A DNA stretch of 64,000 nucleotides, taken from assembly GCF_001425325.1 (NCBI RefSeq), contig NZ_LMEH01000001.1, positions 2,311,837 to 2,375,836 of the forward strand, in the 5' to 3' direction. The position numbers were made by a program, and so were the translations under genes. Below are positions 27,082 to 34,556 of the stretch, one piece after another (positions within the stretch are counted from its first letter, which is position 1; each line of letters begins with the position of its first letter). This DNA comes from Leifsonia sp. Root1293. GTDB lineage: Bacteria > Actinomycetota > Actinomycetes > Actinomycetales > Microbacteriaceae. The notes beneath the pieces were generated by a model. It was not told where the DNA came from and did no database searches. It saw only the letters and a program-made list of their open reading frames with translations.

Positions 27082-28224
27082 TCACTTCAGCAACTTCGAC
27101 CTCGCAAGGTGCGACGCGAACGCCTTAGTGCGACGTTTTCGGCCAAACGTCTGCAAGGTCGCCACCTCGAGTTCCACCTCCGAGGCATCCGGATGGCGCT
27201 TCTGCAGGAAGCGGTATGCGTTCGCGATCTCGCGGGGGCTGATGTGCAGGAACTGGCGGGTGACCTCACTCGAATTTGGGCGGAACTCGGTCCAGGTGGC
27301 CACATCGATCGTGTCTGGCCAGACGAACTTCGCCAGGTCAACGGTAAGGCCCGCGGCTCTCACCTGCGTCGCGATTCTCGTCGCGCGGCTCGAGTGAACC
27401 TTTTGAAGTCCGAATGACGCTGCGACGAGCTGCGTGAGGCGATCGAGGTGCACCGGCCCCTCAGCCTCGGTGATCTCGACCGCAACCGCACGGACCTTCT
27501 GTTTCGCGGCGAGTCTTGGCAATTCGTCGAGCACCGCGATATCGCCCACTTGCACCACCACCCACGGGTCAAACGACGGACGCGCATTGCCGACCAGCGT
27601 CGTCTCAGACGACAGTTCACGCGAGAAGACCTCGAGATCGGGTCTAACGGGCTCGGGCTCCGATTCCCTCGACGCGTCCGACTCGTCCGCGCGGGCGACG
27701 ATTGGTGTTTCGCCATAGGCCGGCGCACCTTGTTTCGCCGGGGGGATTTGAACAGGAATGGCCGCCAAGGCGGCCTCCGCGATAAAGGCCACAAGAGCCT
27801 CGTGACGAAACTCGTTCGCAGCGACCAGCCCTTCACAATCGTCGAAGTACTCAAGCAACCGCACCATGTAGTCGTGCGCACGCCAGGCGTCCAACGTCGA
27901 GAACCCATCGCCGTGCGCCCAGGCGTTCCGCACGATGGTCAGCTCGCGCCCAAGCGTGCCTGCTGTCTGGCGGTTGTCATCGAACGGGAAGCCGAGCTTG
28001 CCGAGCCGGCGGGTGAGCATCCTCAGCTGGCATTGCAGGTCAGTCGTGGCATATTTCTTGGGGTGCTTACCGTCAAGGTCATCAAGCTGGCTCAGCACCG
28101 CCGTCCATGGCAAAGTCCCGAGATCGACCGGCAGCCGAAACCGGATGATCGGATCCAGCCGCAGCGCAAGATGGTCGAGTCCCTTCGTGACAGATAGCTT
28201 CGATTCAAAACCCACCGGCAACAC
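27082..28224 (-). CDS. Swt1-type HEPN protein with DUF3320-like C-terminus
   Basis: About 380 residues. Start is uncertain: GTG at 28224 or TTG at 28221 follow AAGGGG closely; the frame stays open to a GTG at 28299. The N-terminal helical region has ELTIVRNAWAHGDGFSTLDA, where RNAWAH (about 98-103) is a HEPN R-x4-H motif; the layout fits Swt1-type HEPN domains. The C-terminal part (HLDRLTQLVAASFGLQKVHS, KFVWPDTIDVATWTEFR, ISPREIANAYRFL) resembles DUF3320, usually found at the end of large DUF4011 helicases. First gene of the defence operon, so it is a candidate sensor or RNase effector. Family calls are from memory. Confidence 0.68.
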   Translation of the reverse strand: MLPVGFESKLSVTKGLDHLALRLDPIIRFRLPVDLGTLPWTAVLSQLDDLDGKHPKKYATTDLQCQLRMLTRRLGKLGFPFDDNRQTAGTLGRELTIVRNAWAHGDGFSTLDAWRAHDYMVRLLEYFDDCEGLVAANEFRHEALVAFIAEAALAAIPVQIPPAKQGAPAYGETPIVARADESDASRESEPEPVRPDLEVFSRELSSETTLVGNARPSFDPWVVVQVGDIAVLDELPRLAAKQKVRAVAVEITEAEGPVHLDRLTQLVAASFGLQKVHSSRATRIATQVRAAGLTVDLAKFVWPDTIDVATWTEFRPNSSEVTRQFLHISPREIANAYRFLQKRHPDASEVELEVATLQTFGRKRRTKAFASHLARSKLLK

Positions 28225-28545
28225 CGACCCCTTGTTCCACCTCGTCGCACTCCCCCAACTCGGGATCCGCTTCCTTGCAATGGTCCTCGGGTGACGCACC
28301 TCGCAGCAAGTCGGATCCGGCCGACAGCCCTGAACTGGGGGCGAATAGGTAGTCGCAGGAGTTGGCGATGGAAGAGGCTCGGGGCGGCCGCACCAAGGTG
28401 TGACGGAAGGAGCGAACCAAGCCGTCCCTGCGTCAGCTCAACGCCTTCCCCACCTCGCAGCCTGCTCATCAAGCACGATGGCGGTAGGGGCTGCTGCGAC
28501 GGCGGAAATCCGTTCGAGCGGGTCCGGAGAGCCCGAAGCCGCCCG
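28225..28545. other. Gap between defence operon and chaB
   Basis: No convincing gene. It holds the upstream region (promoter) of the leftward defence operon and the right edge of the island. I found no direct repeat shared with the left edge near 16,060-16,160, no tRNA end and no integrase remnant. Confidence 0.5.
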
Positions 28546-28947
28546 TCAGCCCTCGCGCTCGCGACTGCGGCGGGTCTCGCGGCCGTTGGCTCGCTGGATC
28601 TCCTCGACCAGCTCGTTCTTCGTCATGGTGGAGCGGCCCGGAACGTGGAGGCACTTCGCGATGTCGTAGAGGTGGCGCTTCGAGGCGTTCGCGTCCACCC
28701 CGCCCGCGGTGTCGCCAGATGCGCCGGGCTGCGCCGCGCCCTCGTCACTCGGACCCCACTCGGCCTTCGCCTCCCAGTGGTCGCCCACCTTCTCGTACTG
28801 GTGCTTGAGCGCCGCGAACGCCGTGCGATGCGCACGCTCGCCCTCGCCGTAGCTCTTCACCGCGGCATCGTGAGTCTCGAGCCAGATCTCCTGCGCGTGC
28901 TTCGGCGACCGGGCGATCGTCGACGGCAGCTCCTCGCGTGCGGGCAT
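28546..28947 (-). CDS. ChaB family protein
   Basis: 133 residues. The first 60 (PKHAQEIWLETHDAAVKSYG, then AHRTAFAALKHQYEKVGDHW) match the ChaB fold: 'P..aq.iw..ahdsA...yg...AhrvAWaavk..y.k.g..W'. The C-terminal part, YDIAKCLHVPGRSTMTKNEL, looks like a short Rho N-terminal/SAP-type element that binds nucleic acid. ChaB was named as a cation-transport regulator in E. coli; its true role is unclear and many actinobacterial copies are annotated only as ChaB. GAGGAGGAACG precedes the ATG. First core-looking gene right of the defence island. Confidence 0.85.
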   Translation of the reverse strand: MPAREELPSTIARSPKHAQEIWLETHDAAVKSYGEGERAHRTAFAALKHQYEKVGDHWEAKAEWGPSDEGAAQPGASGDTAGGVDANASKRHLYDIAKCLHVPGRSTMTKNELVEEIQRANGRETRRSREREG

Positions 28948-29031
28948 CGTTCCTCCTCGCGTTCGTCATTCTCACGGTACGCCGGTGGCGACGGATGCGG
29001 CCCGCCAGCCACCGGCCATCGCTCGTCGTTC

Positions 29032-29307
29032 CTACAGCCCGACCGATCCGTTCACCGCACTGTCGGCAGCACCGATCTGATCGTCGGCCGCGTCGGTCGA
29101 GTCATCCGTTCCGGCCCTGCGGTTGTCGACATCGGTGGTCGACTCATCAGCCGTATATTCGCCTGCACTCTCGCCCGCGTCGCTCGCGTCGCCGAGAGCC
29201 TCACCGGCCGCTCCCGGCATGGCGAACCCCGTCGCGTTCGGCGATGGGCTCTTGTCCGCGTCCGCATACTCCTTGGTCTCGTCGCCGAGTCCGCCCTGAT
29301 CCGCCAT
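29032..29307 (-). CDS. Small acidic MADQGGLGD-family protein (copy 1)
   Basis: 91 residues, very acidic and predicted disordered. It starts MADQGGLGDETKEYADADKS and ends AADDQIGAADSAVNGSVGL. Both ends are nearly identical to the protein at 29909-30151, and the start matches the MT0933-like protein at 30357-30539. AAGGGAGGGCACG is a strong ribosome binding site and fixes the start at 29307. Its upstream region shares a 17-base block with copy 2. Function unknown; composition suggests a stress-type hydrophilic protein. The divergent ridA lies upstream. Confidence 0.75.
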   Translation of the reverse strand: MADQGGLGDETKEYADADKSPSPNATGFAMPGAAGEALGDASDAGESAGEYTADESTTDVDNRRAGTDDSTDAADDQIGAADSAVNGSVGL

Positions 29308-29378
29308 CGTGCCCTCCCTTATCGCGCCGCCGGCCTGGCGACAGCACCAGTCTGCGCGCGGCGCCTCGGTCTCGTCGC

Positions 29379-29395
29379 GGGGTTGCATCCGGAGC
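29379..29395 (-). promoter_or_regulatory. Shared upstream box of small-protein gene copy 1
   Basis: On the minus strand GCTCCGGATGCAACCCC, identical to the block before copy 2 (30224-30240). In both cases CAACCCC is followed by 24 bases and then CA(G/C)ACTG, with about 40 bases to the ATG. Confidence 0.5.
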
Positions 29396-29507
29396 GGTGC
29401 CGTGGTTCGAGGGCGGCATCCGCCATCGCCATCATCCGTTCGGCATCGGCTGGGCAGCGAAGCATCCGCTCTGGACACGTCCGTCGAAGAGGGCCATCCT
29501 CGTGGCT

Positions 29508-29885
29508 ATGCGCCAGGTTCTCGCCACCACCCAAGCCCCGAGCTCGCCGATGTTCAGTCAGGGCGTGAAGGCCGGCCCGTTCGTCTACGTGTCGGGCACA
29601 GCCGGAATCGACGTCGCGACAGGCAAGCTCGCCGGGCCGACGATCGGCGAGCAGGTCAGGCAGGCGCTGACCAACTGCGAAGAGGTACTGAAAGCCGCCA
29701 ACGCGACCCTCGACGACGTCGTGGAGGTGGGCGTGCTGCTCGCTGACCCCGACGACTTCGCGGGCATGAACGAGGAGTACGCGCGCTGGTTCCCGATCGA
29801 GCCGCCCACGCGCTACGCCGCGAAGCTCGGCGCGGTGATTCCGGGGGTGCTGGTGTCGATTCGGATGACGGCGTACGTCGGCTAG
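29508..29885 (+). CDS. RidA family protein
   Basis: 125 residues, standard length. It has SPMFSQGVKAGPFVYVSGTA, then NCEEVLKAANATLDDVVEVGVLL, FAGMNEEYARWFP, and the substrate-binding Arg in VSIRMTAYVG near the C-terminus. RidA enzymes hydrolyse reactive enamine/imine intermediates (2-aminoacrylate) from PLP enzymes, protecting the cell. ATG at 29508 is used; a GTG at 29502 has slightly better spacing from GAGGG. Lies between two of the MADQGGLGD small genes on the opposite strand. Confidence 0.9.
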   Translation: MRQVLATTQAPSSPMFSQGVKAGPFVYVSGTAGIDVATGKLAGPTIGEQVRQALTNCEEVLKAANATLDDVVEVGVLLADPDDFAGMNEEYARWFPIEPPTRYAAKLGAVIPGVLVSIRMTAYVG

Positions 29886-29908
29886 CTCGCCCGTCGGATG
29901 CCGCCGCT

Positions 29909-30151
29909 CTACAGCCCGACGGACCCGTTGACGGCCTGATCGGCGGCGCCGATCTGCTCATCGGCCGCGCTGTCGCCGGCGGCTTCGCCCTCCGTCACGT
30001 CGTCGCCCAGGTGCTCACGCTCGTCCTGCACCTGGTCCTCCGTCTCGGCCGCCGCTGCGGGCATCGCGAATGCCGTGCCCGTCGACGACTCCTGCTGCTC
30101 GTCGTGCGTGAGGTCCTTGGACTCGTCGCCGAGTCCGCCCTGATCTGCCAT
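29909..30151 (-). CDS. Small acidic MADQGGLGD-family protein (copy 2)
   Basis: 80 residues: MADQGGLGDESKDLTHDEQQ at the start and AADEQIGAADQAVNGSVGL at the end, a paralogue of the protein at 29032-29307. The middle is acidic, Glu/Gln-rich and disordered. AAGAAGGGAGCGCCTC before the ATG is a good ribosome binding site. It ends 23 bases after the ridA stop, on the opposite strand. The repeated C-terminal 'QIGAAD.AVNGSVGL' must be under selection or a very recent duplication; function unknown. Confidence 0.75.
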   Translation of the reverse strand: MADQGGLGDESKDLTHDEQQESSTGTAFAMPAAAAETEDQVQDEREHLGDDVTEGEAAGDSAADEQIGAADQAVNGSVGL

Positions 30152-30223
30152 GAGGCGCTCCCTTCTTGGTCCGTCGGTGAGACGGATGCCGTCAGTGTGC
30201 GCTCGCTCGCGGCGGCACGTTCA

Positions 30224-30240
30224 GGGGTTGCATCCGGAGC
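30224..30240 (-). promoter_or_regulatory. Shared upstream box of small-protein gene copy 2
   Basis: Identical 17 bases to 29379-29395, followed after 24 bases by CACACTG (30193-30199) and after 41 more by the ATG at 30151. Likely promoter or activator site. Confidence 0.5.
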
Positions 30241-30356
30241 CTCGGAGAAGATCGGATGCTGCCAACGATCGTGCGCGCTGTGATGTGAGCGGCGGCCAGC
30301 GCGGAGCCGTGCTGCATCCGTCGATCCAGCACGGCCCGCCACGTCGGTTGGTCGAG

Positions 30357-30539
30357 CTACTCGCCCACCTTGTCGTCGGCCGCCTGCTGGCCGGCGTCGA
30401 TCTTGTCGCTGAACTTGCCACCCGTCGCCGAATCGGCAGCGTCGCCAGCCTTGTCGAGGCCCGCGTCGCTCGCCTTCTCGCCCTGGTCGCTGTTGGCGAA
30501 GTCCTTCGCCTTGTCGCCGAGGCCACCCTGATCTGCCAT
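30357..30539 (-). CDS. MT0933-like (Rv0909-type) antitoxin family small protein
   Basis: 60 residues. After MADQGGLGDKAKDFANSDQG it has GLDKAGDAADSATGGKFSDK and ends KVGE. This is the 'DKAKDLA...DKAGD..DEKTGGKYSDKID' pattern of the MT0933 antitoxin-like family (PF14013 from memory). Rv0909 in Mycobacterium is paired with toxin Rv0910; no such toxin gene is adjacent here, so an antitoxin role is doubtful and a general stress role equally likely. The identical start MADQGGLGD ties it to the two longer paralogues just downstream. GAGAAGGAGTATCTC is the ribosome binding site. Confidence 0.8.
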   Translation of the reverse strand: MADQGGLGDKAKDFANSDQGEKASDAGLDKAGDAADSATGGKFSDKIDAGQQAADDKVGE

Positions 30540-30582
30540 GAGATACTCCTTCTCTCGTCACCACCCGGCCGGGCGGTCTGGT

Positions 30583-30620
30583 CATTCTGCGCCGCCCGAA
30601 TCAGCTGCACACGGGGCTTG
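30583..30620 (-). promoter_or_regulatory. Related upstream motif of the MT0933-like gene
   Basis: On the minus strand CAAGCCCC (30620-30613), 23 bases, then CAGAATG (30589-30583), 43 bases before the ATG at 30539. This is a diverged form of the motif pair before the two paralogues (CAACCCC-N24-CASACTG). Confidence 0.4.
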
Positions 30621-30670
30621 AAATCACGATCGCCGCGTAGATCATGTGCCGCCCGCGACGGCCTTCCGGA

Positions 30671-30676
30671 TACTGT
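30671..30676 (+). promoter_or_regulatory. Putative -10 (TACTGT) of a leaderless transcript
   Basis: Six bases separate TACTGT from the ATG at 30683; no ribosome binding site is present. Confidence 0.35.
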
Positions 30677-30682
30677 GGCCGC

Positions 30683-31435
30683 ATGGTGGATGGCGCAGAC
30701 GCGGATGGCTGGTCACAGGTCGCGCAGGGCTGGGCCGAGCTCTGGGGATCGTTCGCCGATCCGGCGCGACGGGCGATCATCTCGGCGGCCGCGATCGGTC
30801 CCGGAACGCGCGTGCTCGATGCGGGCTGCGGCAGCGGCGAGTTCCTGGGCCTGCTCGCCGATCGGGGTGCGGATGCCGTCGGCGCCGATCCCGCTCCCGC
30901 CATGGTCGCGCTCGCTCGCGCGGTCGTTCCCGGCGCCGAGGTCGTGCTCGCCGACATCGAGGATCTCCCGTTCCCGGATGCCGCCTTCGACGTGGCGACG
31001 GCGGTGAACGCACTGCAGTTCGCGGACGACACGACGGATGCCGTGCGCGAACTCGCCCGGGTGGTGCGACCGGGTGGCTTCGTGGCCGTGGCGAACTGGG
31101 CCGAGGCTGCGCTCAACGACATCGACGTGGTCGAGGCCGCGCTCGCCGAAGCCCTCGACGACGAGACGCACCCCGATGGCCCGTTGCGTCCGGCCGGTGG
31201 GATCGAGGCTGCGCTGGCCGCCGGCGGACTTGATGTCGTGAGCTCTGGCGTGGTGGACGTGCCGTGGTTCGCGGCCGACGACGACACTCTCGTGCGCGGC
31301 ATCCTCCTCGGCGAGGACGATGAGGTGATGGCGTCGTTGCGCCAGGTGATCGTCGCGGCCGCCGCCCCGTTCCGCGATGGGCAGGGCGGCTACGTTCTGC
31401 GCAACTCGTTCCGGTGGGCGGTCGCGCGGGTGTGA
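30683..31435 (+). CDS. Class I SAM-dependent methyltransferase
   Basis: 250 residues from the ATG at 30683. Motif I is GTRVLDAGCGSGEFLGLLAD, followed by GADPAPAMVALARAV and the acidic motif II region VVLADIEDLPFPDAAFDVAT. The order ELARVVRPGGFVAVANW is the UbiE/BioC-like small-molecule methyltransferase pattern. Substrate unknown. The gene appears leaderless and stands alone, divergent from the MT0933-like gene. Confidence 0.85.
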   Translation: MVDGADADGWSQVAQGWAELWGSFADPARRAIISAAAIGPGTRVLDAGCGSGEFLGLLADRGADAVGADPAPAMVALARAVVPGAEVVLADIEDLPFPDAAFDVATAVNALQFADDTTDAVRELARVVRPGGFVAVANWAEAALNDIDVVEAALAEALDDETHPDGPLRPAGGIEAALAAGGLDVVSSGVVDVPWFAADDDTLVRGILLGEDDEVMASLRQVIVAAAAPFRDGQGGYVLRNSFRWAVARV

Positions 31436-31524
31436 ACGTCGGCGCACGCGGTGCGACGCGCGTCCGGTGCCCGAGCCATAGAGGCTTCGGCGAGGGGTTG
31501 CGCTACCTCAGTTAGCCACGCGCC

Positions 31525-31776
31525 TCAGGGCCGCGGCGCCTCTGTGATGAAGGAGTCGCGATCACGCGTGGCCGGCATCCGCCTCGGTACGCGTCGACCG
31601 TTCCACACGCCGGATGCCTGATAGTGCTGAACTCGCAGATAGTGGTCGGCCAGTGCCGCCCGCACCGCTGCACGGATGATGACGTAAGCAAGGAGCATCA
31701 TCAGTGCGATTCCGCCGAGCCAGATGAGGATCCCGAGGATCATGGCGGTGCCGGCGAGCTGGGGAGTGTCAGGCAT
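31525..31776 (-). CDS. Small single-span membrane protein
   Basis: 83 residues from the ATG at 31776. One strong membrane span (AMILGILIWLGGIALMMLLA, about 9-36) is followed by a basic cytoplasmic tail, NGRRVPRRMPATRDRDSF. No family recognised. Located 17 bases after the next membrane protein gene on the same strand, so the two may be co-transcribed. Confidence 0.6.
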   Translation of the reverse strand: MPDTPQLAGTAMILGILIWLGGIALMMLLAYVIIRAAVRAALADHYLRVQHYQASGVWNGRRVPRRMPATRDRDSFITEAPRP

Positions 31777-31793
31777 AGTCGTCCGTTCTATGT

Positions 31794-32624
31794 TCAGCGA
31801 TCGACGATCCGGTTGATGCTGGAGTCGCAACCGACCCCGAGTCCCGACTGCGCATCCCGAACAGTGAGCGAGTATGCACCCTCGGGCGTTGCGGCGTACT
31901 CCAACGTCATGTCTGCCGGCAGCACCGAGTAGCTGGCATTCCCGTCCGTGACGGTCCGGTCGGCTGCGACGTCGAGTGCGACTGGCGCACCCTGGAACTG
32001 ACCCGGGAACTGCTCAGCCATCGACGCCGCGGATGCCACGCCGACGCAGAGGCCGAACGCCACGTGCCAGACGTTCGCATGCAGCTGCTGGTCGGGCGCG
32101 ACGACATCCGCGCCTTCGATCGGGGACACGACGCGCTGCCCGGGCAGCGTCGCGATGGCGCCACCCGACGCCACCGCACCTGCCTGGCCCGAGGGAGCGA
32201 CGGGACCCAGAACTGCTGGGAGCTGCGGAACCACGGACGGCGCGTAGAACGCAGCGAGACTCCAGAGGCAGAGGATCGTGCCGACGACGCCGAGCGTCCC
32301 TCCGATAGCCGGGAGCACTCCACTGCGTTGGTAGCGCGACCGCCGTGCTCGAGAGGCCGCGATGGCGAAACCGACGGCGGTGACGCCGATGGAGGTGATG
32401 ACCCAGCCGCGCGTTCCTCCCGCAGACGCCGCCATCAGGGGCAGCCAGCACGAGACGAGGCCGAGAAGAACCGAAATGAGGGTCAGTAGGAGGGGGCTCG
32501 TCGATCGTCGGACAGGCCCAGGGTCGGTCGTGACTGTCGTCGGCCACTGTGCCGACCGCGCTGCCGGATCGCCCCAAGAGCCGGATGGACTCCAGTCGCG
32601 TGGCCCGTTTCCGGACAAGCCCAT
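31794..32624 (-). CDS. Membrane protein of unknown function
   Basis: 276 residues. A polar N-terminus (1-40) precedes three membrane spans: LLLTLISVLLGLVSCWLPLM, VITSIGVTAVGFAIAAS and LGVVGTILCLWSLAAFYAP. The arrangement resembles DUF4190-type proteins. The C-terminal 120 residues look extracytoplasmic, with two Cys, and may be secreted-side: LHANVWHVAFGLCVGVASAA and a YSLTVRDAQSGLGVGC ending. A ligand or pilin-like role is possible but unsupported. Same strand as, and 17 bases before, the small membrane protein. Confidence 0.6.
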   Translation of the reverse strand: MGLSGNGPRDWSPSGSWGDPAARSAQWPTTVTTDPGPVRRSTSPLLLTLISVLLGLVSCWLPLMAASAGGTRGWVITSIGVTAVGFAIAASRARRSRYQRSGVLPAIGGTLGVVGTILCLWSLAAFYAPSVVPQLPAVLGPVAPSGQAGAVASGGAIATLPGQRVVSPIEGADVVAPDQQLHANVWHVAFGLCVGVASAASMAEQFPGQFQGAPVALDVAADRTVTDGNASYSVLPADMTLEYAATPEGAYSLTVRDAQSGLGVGCDSSINRIVDR

Positions 32625-32957
32625 GTTTCCCCCTACATCTGAGCCGACCAGACATGTCTACCGGCGCCGGCGTGCAGCCCCCATACCCAGAACGGGGAAG
32701 TCGTCGGTCACTGCAGCCGAACGGCGTGACGGCATCAGTCAGCGCGCGCGTGCCTGTGACCTGAGGCAGCGCGTCCTCCGCATCACGTTCGAGCCGCGGC
32801 CGCCTGACCTGCGACCGGGGCCTCGGCGAGCGAGAATCCCGCGCCGACGGGTCTCCTCCACAGGCGTCGTTTCGACAGTCACCCTGTGGATAAGAATTCC
32901 CGGTCATCTGTGGAATTGGCACCGTTCAATGTCAGTGGGTACTGCAAGACTTCTCGC
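32625..32957. other. Intergenic region before DUF222/HNH gene
   Basis: No gene seen. It separates two divergent genes. Two CTGTGGA-type words (TCCACAGG at about 32860, CTGTGGATAAG at 32884) and a weak TTGGCA hexamer at about 32916 occur in its right part and may be promoter elements of the HNH gene. Confidence 0.4.
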
Positions 32958-34433
32958 ATGACGAACCCACCGGCACCGTTGGTCTCGTTGCAGCAGGATG
33001 TTGCAGCGTTGACCAACGCGTGGGCAGGTGCGCTGCCTCCGTTCGACCAGATCCCTGCTGACGCCCAGGGCGAGGTCGAACTCATGAGCAACGCGGGCCT
33101 CATGGGCGTGACGGATGCGATCGCTCGACTCCGGCGCGATGCCGACGCGCTCCTGGTGCGCGTGGCGGCCGAGGTCGGACGACGTTCCGGACCCGAGTTC
33201 GGCACAGACGGACTGGCCAAGCAGAACGGATTCCACAACCCGACTCGACTCGTGGCCTCCGCGACAGGCGGCAGCACGGGCGAGGCGGCTCGCTTCATCC
33301 TCGTGGGCACTGCGACGGCGTCCCGGCAGGACATCAGTGGTGCGAGGCGACCCGCGCGGCACCCGCACGTGGCAGCGGCGTTGGAGGCTGGGCTCATCAG
33401 CGTCGACGCAGCCGGCTCCATCACCGCGATGCTCGACCGCGTCGCTCCTCGCGCGGACGCAGCCACCGCCGACGCCATCGAGCGGATCCTGGCAGAACGA
33501 GCCGCCGAGTTGCCGCTCCACCTGCTGCTCCGCGCCATCAAGCAGGCCGAAGCGCAGCTCGATCAAGACGGCGCCGAGCCACGCGACGACGAACGCTGGC
33601 TCGACCGATCGCTCAGCATCCGCGAAGACCGCAACGGCATGGTTCACTTCGTCGCCCGACTCGATCCGGAGTCGGCCGCGCCCATCAAGTCGGCCATCGA
33701 GGCCCTCGTCTCGGCGGGTCTGCGCGCTCACGACGCAAGCGGCAGTGACGCACGCGGCACAGATGTACGCGGCACAGACGGGCCCGGGACGACTGACCCA
33801 TCCGAAGCTGCAGGAGCGAATGGCCACCCACCGCTCCCCGCCGTCGATGACGAACGCACCATTCCCCAGCGTCAGGCGGATGCGCTGGTCGAGATCATGA
33901 GACACGTGCTCGGATGCACCCATACACTCGCTCCGCTCGCCTCCGTCACCACCGTGACCCGCATCGACCTCGACGCCCTCCGCACCGGGCTCGGTGTGGG
34001 GAGCATCGACGGCATCGACCAGCCCGTGTCGGCCGGAACGATCCGCCGAATGGCAGCTTCGGCCGATCTCATCCCCATGGTGCTCGGAACTGAAAGCGTC
34101 CCCCTCGACCTCGGTCGCACCGCCCGGCTGTTCAGCAGAGCTCAACGCATCGCCCTGCACGAGAGAGACGGCGGCTGCGCCAGCTGCGGCCAGAACATCG
34201 GCTACACCCATGCCCACCACATCCGTTGGTGGGAACGCGATCGCGGCCCGACCGATGTCTCGAACGGCGTACTCCTCTGCAGCTTCTGCCACCACATGAT
34301 TCACCGCGACGGATGGACCATCCAGGCCGATCTCGATGAGGTGTGGTTCATCCCACCACCCCATGTCGATCCCGACCGCGTTCCGCGACTCGGCGGCAAG
34401 GCCCGGTTCCACCTCGCCCGCCTCGCTGCATGA
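32958..34433 (+). CDS. DUF222 domain HNH endonuclease
   Basis: 491 residues from the ATG at 32958. Residues 1-330 are the DUF222 (13E12-repeat) domain: DAQGEVELMSNAGLMGVTDA, LRRDADALLVRVAAEVGRRS, ERAAELPLHLLLRAIKQAEA. The C-terminal HNH domain reads LHERDGGCASCGQNIGYTHA, HHIRWWERD and SNGVLLCSFCHHMIHRDGW; the Cys pair plus HH and final H complete a zinc-bound HNH site. These genes are present in many copies in Microbacteriaceae and mycobacteria and may be mobile. A low-complexity linker (SDARGTDVRGTDGPGTTD) lies mid-protein. No ribosome binding site is visible at the ATG. Confidence 0.88.
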   Translation: MTNPPAPLVSLQQDVAALTNAWAGALPPFDQIPADAQGEVELMSNAGLMGVTDAIARLRRDADALLVRVAAEVGRRSGPEFGTDGLAKQNGFHNPTRLVASATGGSTGEAARFILVGTATASRQDISGARRPARHPHVAAALEAGLISVDAAGSITAMLDRVAPRADAATADAIERILAERAAELPLHLLLRAIKQAEAQLDQDGAEPRDDERWLDRSLSIREDRNGMVHFVARLDPESAAPIKSAIEALVSAGLRAHDASGSDARGTDVRGTDGPGTTDPSEAAGANGHPPLPAVDDERTIPQRQADALVEIMRHVLGCTHTLAPLASVTTVTRIDLDALRTGLGVGSIDGIDQPVSAGTIRRMAASADLIPMVLGTESVPLDLGRTARLFSRAQRIALHERDGGCASCGQNIGYTHAHHIRWWERDRGPTDVSNGVLLCSFCHHMIHRDGWTIQADLDEVWFIPPPHVDPDRVPRLGGKARFHLARLAA

Positions 34434-34454
34434 TGGAGGTCGAGCCAGCCGCTT

Positions 34455-34478
34455 CCGCGACCGCGACCGCGACCGCGA
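34455..34478. repeat. Short tandem repeat (CCGCGA)x4
   Basis: Four exact copies of the hexamer CCGCGA in the gap between the HNH gene and rtcB. Probably a slippage repeat with no coding role. Confidence 0.7.
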
Positions 34479-34556
34479 GAGCCTGCGACCGGAGCCACCG
34501 CGGCCCGCGCATCACGCGCGAGCCACGGTGTCTCCTGCCGGCGGCATCCGTCCGCC

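Larger units (their letters stand above)
16151..28224 (-). other. Defence island: five-gene leftward operon
   Basis: Five same-strand genes: HEPN-DUF3320, Eco57I-like methyltransferase, PLD-SNF2 helicase, OLD/TOPRIM nuclease and UvrD helicase. Junctions are 115 bases, 4-base overlap, 3-base gap and 7-base overlap. Left of it is a truncated DUF885 gene; right of it is a 320-base stretch before chaB. Codon use by eye is more mixed than in flanking core genes. No integrase or direct-repeat att site was seen. Confidence 0.7.

Noticed and set aside
16151..28224. Canonical DISARM or BREX system
   Set aside because: No drmA, drmB (DUF1998), brxC, pglZ or brxL-like gene is present; only methyltransferase, PLD and SNF2 features are shared.
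28291..29568. 425-residue plus-strand frame across chaB and the first small gene
   Set aside because: Antisense to ChaB and to the MADQGGLGD gene; no domain. Only its in-frame C-terminal end, the RidA gene at 29508, is real.
30357..30539. Toxin-antitoxin pair around the MT0933-like gene
   Set aside because: No Rv0910-like (polyketide cyclase-fold) toxin gene is adjacent on either side.
32904..34412. 502-residue minus-strand frame opposite the HNH gene
   Set aside because: Shadow of the DUF222/HNH gene without recognisable domains.
34455..34478. (CCGCGA)x4 as a regulatory repeat
   Set aside because: Only four units in a non-promoter gap; slippage is enough to explain it.
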